Assembly (NCBI GenBank): GCA_023014485.1
Contig: JAJOZX010005538.1
Location: forward strand, 129,001 to 193,000
From: Bathynomus jamesi
Taxonomy: Eukaryota > Arthropoda > Malacostraca > Isopoda > Cirolanidae
Length of the DNA stretch: 64,000 bases
Direction of reading: 5' to 3'
The stretch's first letter is position 1; each line of letters begins with the position of its first letter. A model generated the notes under the pieces. The model ran no database searches, had not been told where the DNA came from, and saw nothing but the letters and a program-made list of their open reading frames with translations. Positions 1 through 10,910 of the stretch are shown piece after piece. A program made the translations under genes and the position numbers.

Positions 1-1282
1 CCACCAGTTCCACCAGCAACGATAACAGACAGCAGTTCATCTGAAGATTCTGCTAGTGATATAGAAACAGGGAAAGATGGCATATATGTTCCAGATGCAA
101 ATATTTCCCCACATTTGTTAAGAAGCGGAATTAAATGACTTAGTGCGCGATTTGGAATTACCAAAAGAAAAGGCAGAGTTGCTTGGTTCAAGACTTCAAG
201 AATTTAATCTTCTCCAACCAAACACCAAAGTTTCCCATTTCCGCCATCGCCATTTGCAGTTTTCATCATTTTACTTACAGGAAGAAAACGTTTGTTTCTG
301 CCACGATATCAGTGGTCTGATGCAAGGGATTGGCTGTCGCTATGATCCAAAAGAATGGAGACTGTTCATTGACTCTAGTAAAGCTAGCCTTAAAGCTGTA
401 TTACTGCACAACGGCAATGAAAAACCTTCAATACCTGTAGCACATGCCACTGGCCTTAATGAGACTTATGAATCGATGAAACTGCTGCTAAGACTCATCA
501 AATATAAGGACCACACATTGAATATTTGTGGCGACCTTAAAGTTGTATCATTACTTCTTGGGTTACAGTTGGGCTACACAAAGCATATGTGCTTTTTGTG
601 TCTATGGAACAGCAGAGATGACAAGAACCACTACAAAAAACATGATTGGCCATCTATAACTGAACATGTTGTTGGTAAATACAATGTGAAACACCCAGCA
701 CTTATTGACCCTCAGAAAGTACATCTTCCACCACTTCACATTAAACTTGGCCTTATGAAAAATTTCGTGAAGGGTATGGATCATCAAGGTAGTGGTTTCC
801 AATATTTAAAGGATAAATTCAAAGGAATATTGACAGATGCTAAGCTAGAAGCTGGAGTTTTCACTGGACCACAGATCCGCAGTGTCATCCACGACTCATC
901 GTTTCCATCTAACCTAAATGAGAATGAACTAGGAGCATGGACATCTTTCGTTGAAGTTGTCAAAAATTTTCTTGGAAACCACAAAGCTGAAAACCACCGT
1001 AAACTCGTAGAAAACATGCTTAAATCTTATGAAATAATGGGATGCAGAATGTCTTTGAAAATTCATTTTTTACATTCTCATCTTGACTTCTTCCCGGCCA
1101 ACCTTGGGGCTGTAAGTGACGAGCATGGTGAGCGCTTCCACCAACAGATCTCAGTTATGGAAAACAGATACCAAGGTAATTTCAACCCAAATATGATGGG
1201 AGATTATTGTTGGTTCCTGCAGAAGGAGAGCTCGTCATCCTACAAGCGACAAAGGAAGAGGAGACACCAAAGTTTCACTTAA
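1..1282 (+). pseudogene. Putative transposase of the CACTA-ended element (C-terminal part)
   Basis: A reading frame is open from about 128 to 1282 (379 residues counted from a GTG at 143). The preceding 127 bases are also coding-like (Ser/acidic-rich) but in another frame, so a frameshift lies near 128. The protein is homologous throughout to the one at 7176-8839. Counting from 143, candidate RNase H-fold acids are D77 in LFIDSSK, D131 in ICGDLKVV and the acids of SDEHGERFHQ (residues 325-334). A possible zinc site is formed by C150, C153, H163 and H167. Similar proteins with the HSHLDFFP...DEHGERFHQ block recur as uncharacterised multi-copy proteins in arthropod genomes. The transposase role is my inference from the flanking TIRs. 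No host function is supported. Confidence 0.6.
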
Positions 1283-1658
1283 GAACAGGAATTTGCCTTT
1301 CAGTAGTAACAACAAAATACTAACGCGCTTTGGGTGGATGGTTGGGCGCAGGGGTGGTAACTCCGCCAGCGGAATTCCGCTGTCTGTCTTAAGCCAGAAT
1401 AAAGGAGGAAAGACATCCCTGTTCACTATTTATTTAAGTATGCTTAACATAAAACGTGGCACGGAAAAGTAGCTTAGACGGCTTTCGTAATAGAAGCGGG
1501 TGAGAAAAAAAATGAAAAATAGGGGTTTTCGGTTACACAAAATCTGGACGTGATAGAGAAATTTTGATATCAGATCTGAAATCAGCATCAGCGCTTTAGT
1601 AGGAATCAGTAGTTCACGTGTCTGTAACAAAAAAAAAGTTGAAATTTGTTGCCTAGTG
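1..1658 (+). mobile_element. CACTA-ended DNA transposon, copy 1 (left end outside window)
   Basis: The element ends at 1658 with ...GCCTAGTG followed by TTA. Its last ~160 bp (about 1500-1658), read in reverse complement, match the left end of the copy at 6954-10620. Shared blocks include CACTRG, a CAACAAATTT-like stretch, a GCTGATTYC-like block and TTTCTCTATCAC. The gene inside points toward this end, in the same relative orientation as the other copy. TIRs starting CACTA/CACTG with a 3-bp duplication are the hallmark of the CMC (CACTA/EnSpm/Chapaev) group. Only one end is visible, so the target duplication (TTA) is not confirmed for this copy. Confidence 0.65.
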
Positions 1659-2253
1659 TTATTCGCGAAATGGTTATTTATTTAGTGTGCCTGTCATTAG
1701 GAAAAGAGCATTGTTCTGGATTATTTCATCATATATATGAAGGATTGTAGTAATTCATCTCATCACATTAAAAATGCTTCATTTAGATATCCGCAATTTT
1801 TATCAAAGGAACTTCTCTGAGCGGTTCAAAGATATCTTCACATTGTTATACTGTTACTATATATATGTTCTGCATATGTTTTATACAATTGGGTTTTTAT
1901 TAAAAAAGATTCAATATGAACTAATTAATGATTCTTTCTCCTTTAAGGTCCAATAAGGATTTGACACATGTTATACAATCTTTTCGTTTTGAAGAAACTC
2001 ATGTCGTGAACCTGAATACGGAGGTAGAAGATTTACCGAGCAGTCAACCCACCGACTGTCACATCATTAACGAAATAATATAAGTATTTTTTTATCTTTC
2101 GATCTTTTCTTCGGGGAAGAAGACACAATGTATTTTCATCAATTTATTAAATGAAAGAAATCATGTTTTTAGAACAATAACCATCTTAAGCTACAGAATA
2201 TACAAACTAACATGATTGGTTACATATATATATATATATGTTAACACATATAT

Positions 2254-2302
<49 letters not shown>

Positions 2303-3036
2303 AACCCCTCCTTTTATGGCCCTGGGGTGGTTCGAATCGAAGGGGGATCTGGATGGGAGGCAGCAATGGATATTTCTCGCGATAGTTTCTTCTATAATAT
2401 TCTAATTTCTTTCTCTCGCTACAGGGTCGACAGTTGTCAATTCTTCTCTTTCGATAATACTCTGATACTTTCTCTTGGTACTAAACTTATTGACTTTACT
2501 GACTAAATTCCTGAAGAGAACAAGGCTCGAAGGAAAAGATTAAAAAAACTTTCTTTGATTGTAATTTACTTCTAAAAATGTACAGGTAGTCCTCTGAATT
2601 TACAGGGGTAGAGGTTCGACCTCTTTCGCCCATGGCTCAGGCCGGAATTTAAAAAAATTAAGGAGGCAAGAGGCCTCTGCCCCCTCCTCGCAGCGAGGCT
2701 GCTAACAAGGGAGTCTCGTAATAGTGACCAAAGAAGAGTGAAGTAATGAAGTGAAATTAATTTTACAATTACACATATTATATAAGTCTAAATGCTGGGG
2801 GAATGCAGTTGAAAGTTAAGTTCCCCCCTTTTAAACACATGATCAGATGAAAGATTCCAAATAAAAATTAAAAAAAACAAAATAAAAACTAATCGTATTT
2901 TCGCCGAGTATACATTTCTGAAGGCAATATAATTTCGTAGTAGTACATAAGTACAATCTCAGTACATCATTGAGTACGTTGTAATTTTGGTTCATTACAA
3001 TTACAATTACAATTACAATTACCAATTAATTCACAT
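1659..3036. other. Gene-free AT-rich DNA
   Basis: No convincing gene is visible. The stretch holds a (TA)n tract at about 2222-2300 and short ATTAC-type repeats around 2990-3020. The open frames present are low complexity or cross the microsatellite. Confidence 0.6.
2222..2300. repeat. (TA)n microsatellite
   Basis: An almost pure TA/CATA dinucleotide tract, interrupted by a short GTTAACACATATACACATAC segment. It is one of about fifteen such tracts in the window. The others of note are near 22561-22612, 26687-26723, 26846-26902, 29551-29582, 29664-29705, 31889-31918, 32846-32880, 57344-57378, 58113-58153 and 63963-64000. Confidence 0.9.
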
Positions 3037-4104
3037 TCGCTTATTATCGTTAATTATCGTTATTAAAGTACATTACATTATATTAATTTATTACATTTAA
3101 TTACAATTTTATTAAAGTACATTACATCAATTACATTATTAAGTACATTAGTCACTTACAATTCTTACAGTTTTTATATTTATATATGGTTATTAGTAAA
3201 ACACAAAGTACATGGGCACATACGGTATTTAACATAATATACAACATAATATGTTATATTATGTTATACTATGTTATAAATTTGAATCAGAGCGAGAGGA
3301 GATTTTTATCTTAGAAGCGTTCGCTTCTGCCGTAGTTAGCGGAATTTGATCACTTACATAAGCATTTTCGAGTTCATTGCGGGAGGCGAAATAATTAAAA
3401 ATAAAAATTAAAAAAAATACACGAGAAGGTTTTTGCGCGTTTTCGAACGAACAGATACGAATGCATAAAGTTTTGCACTTCATGGACTGACATGAGTAAA
3501 AATGAATATATAATAGAATTGATATAGGATAATGGTGAAGATAAGATATGGTCGTATGGGCGAATATGGTTGAATGATAATATTTATACTGCATAACACC
3601 ACAAATAAATAATGACGTACAGAGAATGAAGTTTTTTATATTAAAGAATTTACCATACATTGAATACGGAAGATGTCCAAATACTAAACACGTGACTCAG
3701 TGTTCAAGGTGTGGAAACCGTGATGGAAGTTTAAGTTATTTTATGACGTCATAGTGTATAAGTCATTATTGGGAGGATTTAAAAGAAACGAATTAGAGAC
3801 AAAGAGTGTGTATTAAGGACAAAGAAGTACAACTATGGGTTCCAATCCTGTTATATCAAATGTGTATGCATAATCTAGGGACGAAGGTGAGATGCAAGAC
3901 AACCACAATCAACTATAACAAATTCTATAATAAATAAAAATGGAAATATGAACACGACCAAACCACAGAAATGGTAGGTCGCATGGTTGTGACACTGAAA
4001 CAAAAATAGAAAGCAACAAATAAAAATTCTATCCAAACTCGCGTTAAGCGATTTTGGTTCTCATGTAAAAATGAATATTGATTATTCATTGTTCATTTTT
4101 ACAT
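3037..4104. repeat. Dispersed ~1-kb direct repeat, copy A
   Basis: This segment is highly similar to 10911-12603, from the TCGCTTATTATCG start to the ATTCATTTTTACAT end. It is the uninterrupted version: the sequence GTACATTACATCAATTAC around 3116-3133 is the empty site for the MITE at 10999-11620. The segment contains small self-complementary stretches near 3238-3275 and a 3' hairpin-like ATGTAAAAATGAAT...ATTCATTTTTACAT. No conserved reading frame is convincing, so it looks like a non-autonomous repeat of unknown class. Confidence 0.8.
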
Positions 4105-5889
4105 TGCTCTCCCCTTTAAAATGATATTTATACAATAATATAATAGGGTACAATTAATACAATACAATAACATAAAGATAACATCCTAACGAATTCAAGT
4201 TAGATGATGACGAATTTTTTCTTTTACATTACAAATTTTATACAGAACAAGTGAGTTCGGGTGGTTGGGTACAATGCAGAGTAAATAGAAAATCAAATCT
4301 AATTTTAGACAACCGTTTAATTTAAACAATCAATGATAGTTTTAAATTTTCAACAAAAATTTTAATTCTGTTTAATTTTTAACAAATATTTATTTTCTGT
4401 GGGGAAAAATTACATACATAATGAGTAGTGGGTAAAAGGGAAAATATAAATTTTAAAGTTCAGGAATTTTGAAAGTTACCATGATCGTACAATCTATAAA
4501 CTAGTTTTTTTTACCTATTGTAGGTAAGAATTGAATTACGTAATGGATGATGTATAGACCTGTGGTCTAGTGTGTATTTTTGTGTATTAGGTACAAAGTG
4601 TGGTAGTTGGTGATATGTCCACCAAATGGGTGAAAGTGTAATCAGTATCCGCAGATTTTTTTTTTTTTGTACGTAATGTTTGTGGAGAAACGTACACATT
4701 TAAACAAGTTTACATGCGTGTGTATGTGTAGGGATTTGGAAGGTTTTTGAATTAACAAAGTTTAAACATAATGTATAATAATTTAAGATGGGTTTAGGGT
4801 TATAAAATCTTTTAAGTTTAAGTCAATACAGGTAGTATTAATGATGGTGTATGCGTGTAAGTTTTAATGAATTCGAATGTGTCAAAAGTAATAAAATTCA
4901 ATCGGAATTATCGATTTTACGTCATTAATCAGTTGCGCGTATTAAGGTAATTAAAATAAATACGCACTTTAAAGAACTTACAATTAGTGAAAGTAAATCT
5001 AGCGGTATTAAAAATCAAATTTTGAAGATGGAATTAAATTCGACTAGTAACATTCCTAGCTATATATGAACTATATAACCATTAACATTAACCAGAAGTA
5101 TCGGTACGATAATTGAATTAAGAAAATTAAGAATACAGATTAAAGATAAAATCAATTATGCATTTTAATGAACTAAACATATAATATACTTAAAAATAAA
5201 AGTAAATCGAGCCATAGATGAAGTTCGGCCAAGAATAAAAAAGTTATTGAAATGGAAGGAAAGCATTTCAAACAATTTTATTTTAATAATTTCTGGTAAA
5301 TTTTACATTAAAAATTATTTATATATATAAAAAAATATTAAAAAGGTTTATTAATTTTTGCATGTTAAGTAGAAAATCATACTCTTTCGTTAAATGTTGA
5401 TAGAATTTTAATTATTTGATATTTTAGTCTGAAAACTTGTTCGCATATAAATAAATACATATGTTTTACTGTGTAGAAGTTTTATTAAAATTAAATGAAA
5501 AAAAAATAAACACAACTGAAATTTAAGGTATGTGTGGTCATACGGGTAAATTTCCCGATCGTACAGAGCAGCATAAATTAGGTACATGATCGATTAATTA
5601 TTACACTATTACTCTCATCATATAATCACAATAATTATAAAATTCGTTACAAACATTTGTAAAAACGGTTTTGGTTGCAAACAATAAAATATGTAATTTT
5701 ACCTATATATTTATATTCGCAACAATGGCATGAAAAGAAAAGACAAATCGGTCAATTTCCTTCTTCCAAACAAAAAAAAAGGCTAAATTAAAGACAAAAA
5801 CCAGTCAATTCAGGTTGAATTTAATTCTCTTTTACAACAACAAAAAACAGTTCAATTAAATTCTCTTAAACAACAAAAAGATTTGAATT
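4105..5889. other. Gene-free AT-rich DNA
   Basis: Very AT-rich and without a supported gene, RNA or terminal repeat. The last ~70 bases lead into the minisatellite, with scattered CAATTCA/GACTG words. Confidence 0.6.
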
Positions 5890-5935
5890 CAATTGACTGC
5901 ATTGAAATGACTTGGGACTTCAAAACTGACTTGGG

Positions 5936-6360
5936 ACTTCAAAACTGACTTGAAACTGACTTGAAACTGACTTGAAACTGACTTGAAACTGACTTGAAAC
6001 TGACTGACTTGAATTGACTGACTTGAATTGACTGACTTGAATTGACTGACTTGAATTGACTGACTTGAATTGACTGACTTGAATTGACTGACTTGAATTG
6101 ACTGACTTGAATTGACTGACTTGAATTGACTGACTTGAATTGACTGACTTGAATTGACTGACTTGAATTGACTGACTTGAATTGACTGACTTGAATTGAC
6201 TGACTTGAATTGACTGACTTGAATTGACTGACTTGAATTGACTGACTTGAATTGACTGACTTGAATTGACTGACTTGAATTGACTGACTTGAATTGACTG
6301 ACTTGAATTGACTGACTTGAATTGACTGACTTGAATTGACTGACTTGAATTGACTGACTT
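5936..6360. repeat. Minisatellite with 14-bp unit (about 25 copies) beside an 11-bp unit
   Basis: From about 6002 to 6357 the unit TGACTGACTTGAAT repeats with virtually no variation, about 25 times. The preceding bases (about 5947-6004) are five to six copies of an 11-bp relative, GACTTGAAACT. Because 14 is not a multiple of 3, three units (42 bp) make one 14-residue protein period, so long open frames arise on the minus strand. These are artefacts of the repeat, not genes. Confidence 0.95.
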
Positions 6361-6953
6361 CCAACTGATTGACTTCAAAACTGACTGAAACTGATTTCAA
6401 AACTGACTGAACTTCGAAAATGACTGAAACTTCGAAACTACTTGAAACTGTTTAACTTGAAACTGAATAACTTGAAACTGACTGACTTGAATCTGACTGA
6501 GACTTGAAATTGACTAAGACTGGAAATTGACTAAGACTGGAAATTGAAACTGACTTGCAACTGAAACTGACTTGAACTTGACCTGCTATCAAGTGGAGAC
6601 TATTAATCTCTGGGGTTTGGTTGTCCCTCTTGGATACAACCAACTGACTGGAAACTGAGTGACTGAAAACTGACTGAAAACTGAAATTGACTGCACTCGA
6701 ACTTCTATCAAGTGAAGTCTATTATTCTCTGGGGCGGTTGTCCCTCTTGGATGCAACCTACTGACTTCAACTGCTATCAAGTATTTCTATAAATCTCTGG
6801 GGCGGTTGTCCCTCTTGGATGCAACCTACTGACTTGAACTAACTGAAATGGACTGCACTGAACTGCTACCAGTGGAGTCTACTATTCTCTGGGTTTGGTT
6901 GTCCCGCTTGGAAGCAACCAATTGAAACAGTCTGAAAACTGATTTGCAACTTA
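6361..6953. repeat. Degenerate extension of the minisatellite with ~55-bp blocks
   Basis: Diverged GACTTGAAACTGA words continue and are interleaved with about four copies of a block. The block runs from CTATCAAGT through CTCTGGGG to GTTGTCCCTCTTGGATGCAA (near 6588, 6710, 6772 and 6867). The same words resume on the far side of the 6954-10620 transposon (10624-10700, TTTGCAACTAAAACTGACTT), so the transposon landed inside this array. Confidence 0.85.
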
Positions 6954-7175
6954 CACTGGGGAACAAATTTTAACTTTTTTATGTTTCTTGGACGTGAACA
7001 GGTTGGTCTTATAGGATGTTTTCCGCTGATTCCGAATATAGCCGTAGAATTTCTCTATCACCCACGGTTACTGAGAAATTTGTATTTTAATTTTTATTCA
7101 AAAAGTGTATAGAAGTTAGTAAAAATACTTCATAAAAATTATATTAGTGGCAGATTGGCATTTAAAATATTCTTC

Positions 7176-8839
7176 TTAAAACTTCTTTGTCACTGATTTT
7201 CTCTTGTAGTTTTCATTAGGAGCTTCTCGCATCAATGTCCAGCAGTAATCAGCTAACATTGCCGGATCCCACCTCCCTTGGTAGCGTTTCTCCATAGTAG
7301 CTATATTTTGGTGGAACCTTTCTCCATGCTCATCGCTTACGTCGCCGAGGTTTTCAGGGAAGAAATCTAAATGGGAGTGCAAGAAATGGATTTTTAGTGA
7401 CATATTACATCCCAATAACCTATATGCTTCAATCATGTCCTGCACTATTTTTTCATAGTTAGAGGCTTTGATGTTCCTAAAAAATTTGTGACAACATTCT
7501 TCATGGCCTCCCATGCCACTTTTTCTTTTCCTCTCAAGGCATCATCAAACTTTTGATCTTTCATGAGCTCTCTGATTTGGGGACCAACAAAGATCCCTTC
7601 TTTTATCTTTGCATCGCTAAGTCGTGAAAACTTTTTCTTCAAATATTTGAATGCCTCATCTTCCTTGTTCATTGCTTTGACAAAATTTTTCATGATGCCA
7701 AGTTAGTTTGATGTGAAGTGGCGGTAAGTATATTTTCTTGGGGTCAACTAAGGGTTCATGAGACACATTCTTCAGTCCTGGGATACATTTTTGACGAAGT
7801 GGCCAATCCTTTACAAAATAATGCGAATCTCTGGTTCTGCTGTCCCATTCACAAAGGAAGCAGCAGAACTTCGTATAACCGAGCTGCATTCCCAGAAGAA
7901 GGGCGACGACTTTTAAATCCCCACATATATACCAACGAAACTGGTCATAATTAATCTGCTGAAGGATGAGTTTCATATTTTCGTAAGATTCCTTCATGTG
8001 GACAGCGTGCCCTACAGGAATGGAAGGGTATTTATTTCCATTGTGAAGTAGTACAACCTTGAGGCTTAGCTTCAAAGAGTCAGTAAATAAACGCCAATCT
8101 TCAGATTTGTGCTCATGACCGAGAGCTAACAGCAGTCCATTTACATTATTACAGTAGCATAAACCACCTGACGAGGAGAAATACTGCATCAGATCTTTTT
8201 GGCGAGTGCGGAACGCCGATATGCTTGTATCTTTTGCCAGCAAATTCCATTCACGTAACCTGGAGCCCAATAATTCCGCTTTCTTTTTCGGAAGGTCCAA
8301 ATCTCTCACGAGATCATTCAGCATAACCTGCGTTATCATACGTGGTTTATTTGATTCAGGTTGCTGAAAGTCTGTATCTTTAGTGTCACCAATTTCCATT
8401 GGTTCAACTTCAGACTCTTCATCCCTTGTCCATGACTTTGGGGGAGTTGGAATTGGGTTATCATCGTCATGTAGTACTGGTCTCATGGCAGATGCAAGAT
8501 TTGGGTATTGAATTTTATGTTTATTTTTGGCAGAGAATCCTGAAACGTTAGTCATACAAAAATAGCAATCCGTTAGGTGATCCATGGGCTCTCTCCAAAT
8601 CATTGGTATGGCAAATGGCATAGATTTGCGGGTACCTTTCCAACCCTAAGAGTGACGGCACAGGAAATGCATGAGATATGAGATGCCCAGGATTTATCTT
8701 GGTCGCCTAGCTTACATCCAAAATAAAGTTCGTAAGCCTTCTTCACGAGTGGGGTCATCGTCTTCCTCTGTGCCATTATGATCAGTTCTCCACATACGTA
8801 GCAAAATGTATCTCTGGGATTAATACAGTTTCGATTCAT
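7176..8839 (-). pseudogene. Putative transposase of the CACTA-ended element, frameshifted
   Basis: Four overlapping frames cover one protein of about 550 residues: 8600-8839 (N-terminus), 7656-8621, 7445-7693 and 7176-7514 (C-terminus). Frameshifts lie near 8610, 7680 and 7480. The N-terminus has paired cysteines (C13-x2-C16 and C57-x2-C60, with H54), resembling a small zinc-binding domain. A second CYFC pair follows at the start of the next frame. The core repeats the blocks of the copy at the left edge: LFTDSLK, ICGDLKVV, CFLCEWDSR and SDEHGERFHQ. The D, D and E in these blocks could form a DDE triad, but this is unproven. The gene occupies the left half of the TIR element, and no other gene of that element is visible. 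Confidence 0.65.
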
Positions 8840-9003
8840 GCTGGCGGAAAATTATTGAAATCACGGAAAACTTTTTGGAATGAAAAACCAATTTTTTCTA
8901 CTATGAAAAATTTTAAAATTTGAGCAAAACTTGAAAAAAAATTCTTTCTTTTTATTAAAAATCTGTTTGTTTAAATAGCTATATTTTTTTAATGCAAAAA
9001 ATA

Positions 9004-10402
9004 CTGGGTGATCCAGATAAATGGGACCCATAAAAAAAAGCCAAATATTCTTAATATTTAATTCCTTTCATAAAAACTATATATCATTCGAAAGAGTAGA
9101 GTTACAAGTTTATTATGAAATATTTATTTTTTTAAAATGACTCCTTTCAAATGTGCTCCATTAGTTGCCAAGCATTCCAGTGTTCTCGCTTGTAAGTTCT
9201 GCATCACTTTTGCAAGAGTGTGCGGTGGTATGGCCTGTATCTCATTTGTGATGGCGGCCTTCAATTCTTGCAAGGTCGTTGGGTTATTTCTGTAGACCCT
9301 ACTCTTTAAATATCCCCAGAGATAATAATCTAAGGGAGAAAAATCCGGAGACCTTGCGGGCTATTCAACGTCTCCAAATCTTGAGATTAACTCGCCTGGA
9401 AACGTTTGACGCAAAACTGCCATGCAGTTCCTCGTGGTATGGCAGGTAGCTCCGTCTTGTTGGAACCAGTGGTTTTCTAGACAAAGATCTCTTAATTTAG
9501 AAATAAGGAAATTGGTCAACATTTTTTCGTAGCGATCACCATTTACAGTGACCGTGTTTCCGGTGGAATTCTCGAAAAAGTACGGCCATATGATCTGAGA
9601 TGCAGTAAGACCACACCAAACAGTTACACGCTGACTATGCAACGGGACTTCGGTAATATTCAATGGATTTTCTGTTGCCCAGAAACGACAATTTTGTTTG
9701 TTTACAGTTCCATTCAAGTGAAAATGGGCTTCGTCTGACATAATCAAAGTTGCTAGAAAATTGGTGGTGTCATTTACCTTCTGTTGGATCCATTGACAGA
9801 ATTGTCGTCTTCGTGCGAAATCTCCATCGTTAGTTGTTGCACTGTTTGAATTTTATATGGAAAGAGCATTAAATTTTGCTTGAATATACGGTGTGTTGTT
9901 CCATATCCAACTCCTAACAGCTGAGAAGCACGTCTGATGCTTATGTTAGGATTATCCTGTACAATTTCATGAGTTCTGCTAATGATCTCGTCTATCCTTG
10001 CTGTGCGCACTCTTCAGTTGGTTTTCTTTTTCCAATGCTGCCAGTTAGGGAAAAATTTCTGACACACCGACGGATTACTTTCTTAGAAGGTGATTTTGAC
10101 ATCTGAAAATTTGTCTTGAAAGATCTTTGAGCTGAAACTACACTTCTTCCATTGCTCATAATATTGCTCAGTTATGAAACGCAGCTGTTCCACAGTCCAT
10201 GCAGTCATCTTGAAGGGTTAGTTTTAACTAAACACTTTTATTTTGTTTTGTATCTTATCTTGTCTTGTATTGTCAAAACCTATACAATCCTGTACAAACT
10301 TGTAACTATCATCTTTCGAATGATGCGTATGATTTTATAAAAGGACTTATACTTTAAGAGTTCAGGGGTTTCTTTTGGGTCCCATTTCTCTGGATCACCC
10401 TT
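9004..10402 (-). mobile_element. DD41D mariner inserted in the CACTA-ended element
   Basis: Inverted termini carry GGGTGATCCAGA-AAATGGGACCCA on the left and the complement on the right (about 10373-10400). Both sides have TA at the junctions (9002-9003 and 10403-10404), as expected of Tc1/mariner insertions. The length is about 1.4 kb, a normal full-length size. It contains one transposase gene on the minus strand. Confidence 0.85.
9124..10208 (-). pseudogene. Mariner transposase, DD41D (rosa-like) type, inactivated
   Basis: The gene starts at an ATG at 10208 (MTAWTVEQLRF), runs through a frameshifted helix-turn-helix region (9774-10010 is one open piece) and then the catalytic domain. The first acid is in SDEAHFHLNG and the second in FQQDGATCH. 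The third is in SPLDYYLWG, 41 residues after the second, the spacing described for rosa-type mariners. An in-frame TAG at 9361-9363 stands where the element at 14955-15720 has the Trp of VEWPARSPD. It is therefore a simple nonsense change, and the frame stays open beyond it to a TAA at 9124-9126. At least one frameshift near 10080 also breaks the N-terminus. Confidence 0.8.
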
Positions 10403-10910
10403 TACTATTAAATATAGTTAACCTGGAAAAAAAAAAGTAAAATTAAATTAGTACAACTTAATTTTAACTAATATTTTGGGAAAACTCTGAGTAAATGGAA
10501 ATATTTTCTCGAAAACTATGGGTGATAGAAAAATTCTGAAACCATATTTGAAATCAGCATCAAAAGTTCTATAAGAAACACCAAATAGTTTTCAAGAAAC
10601 AAAAATGTTGTTCCCTAGTGTTATTTGCAACTAAAACTGACTTGAAACTACTTCAAGTATCTCTATAAATCTCTATAAACTCCCTATAAACTCTCTCTTT
10701 CTTAATTTGCAAGTCAATTCAATTCAATAATTTGAAAAATTGTAACTAAAATACGAAATGTAAACACATTTCACTCGAATGTACGCGAAGGTACAGTAAT
10801 ATTATGTTTGGTACATAAAATAAAGTTATTCTATAATGACTATAATACTGAAAATAACTCTGAAAATAACTCTTTAAAAATAACTGTGAAAATAACTCAT
10901 TTCATAAAAC

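Larger units (their letters stand above)
6954..10620 (-). mobile_element. CACTA-ended DNA transposon, copy 2 (complete ends, nested mariner)
   Basis: The left end reads CACTGGGGAACAAA and the right end TTGTTCCCTAGTG, flanked by TTA on both sides (6951-6953 and 10621-10623). The inverted similarity extends about 150 bp inward, including a shared TCTATCACCCA block at about 7055 and its complement at about 10520. Without the mariner at 9004-10402 the element would be about 2.27 kb and carry one gene (7176-8839, minus). TIR start, 3-bp duplication and size fit a small CACTA/CMC-like element. Assignment to a named superfamily is inference. Confidence 0.75.

Noticed and set aside
3274..3660. A 128-codon frame in the dispersed repeat, partly kept in the copy near 11772-11993
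   Set aside because: The second copy is frameshifted and the protein is low complexity. Its similarity only reflects DNA duplication.
5920..6400. Long minus-strand open frames encoding Ser/Gln/Val-rich repeats
   Set aside because: They follow directly from the 14-bp repeat, which lacks stops in several frames. They have no independent start context or homology.
6588..6925. CRISPR-like alternation of repeats and spacers
   Set aside because: The repeats are diverged, the spacers are themselves degenerate minisatellite, and the surrounding DNA is eukaryotic transposon sequence.
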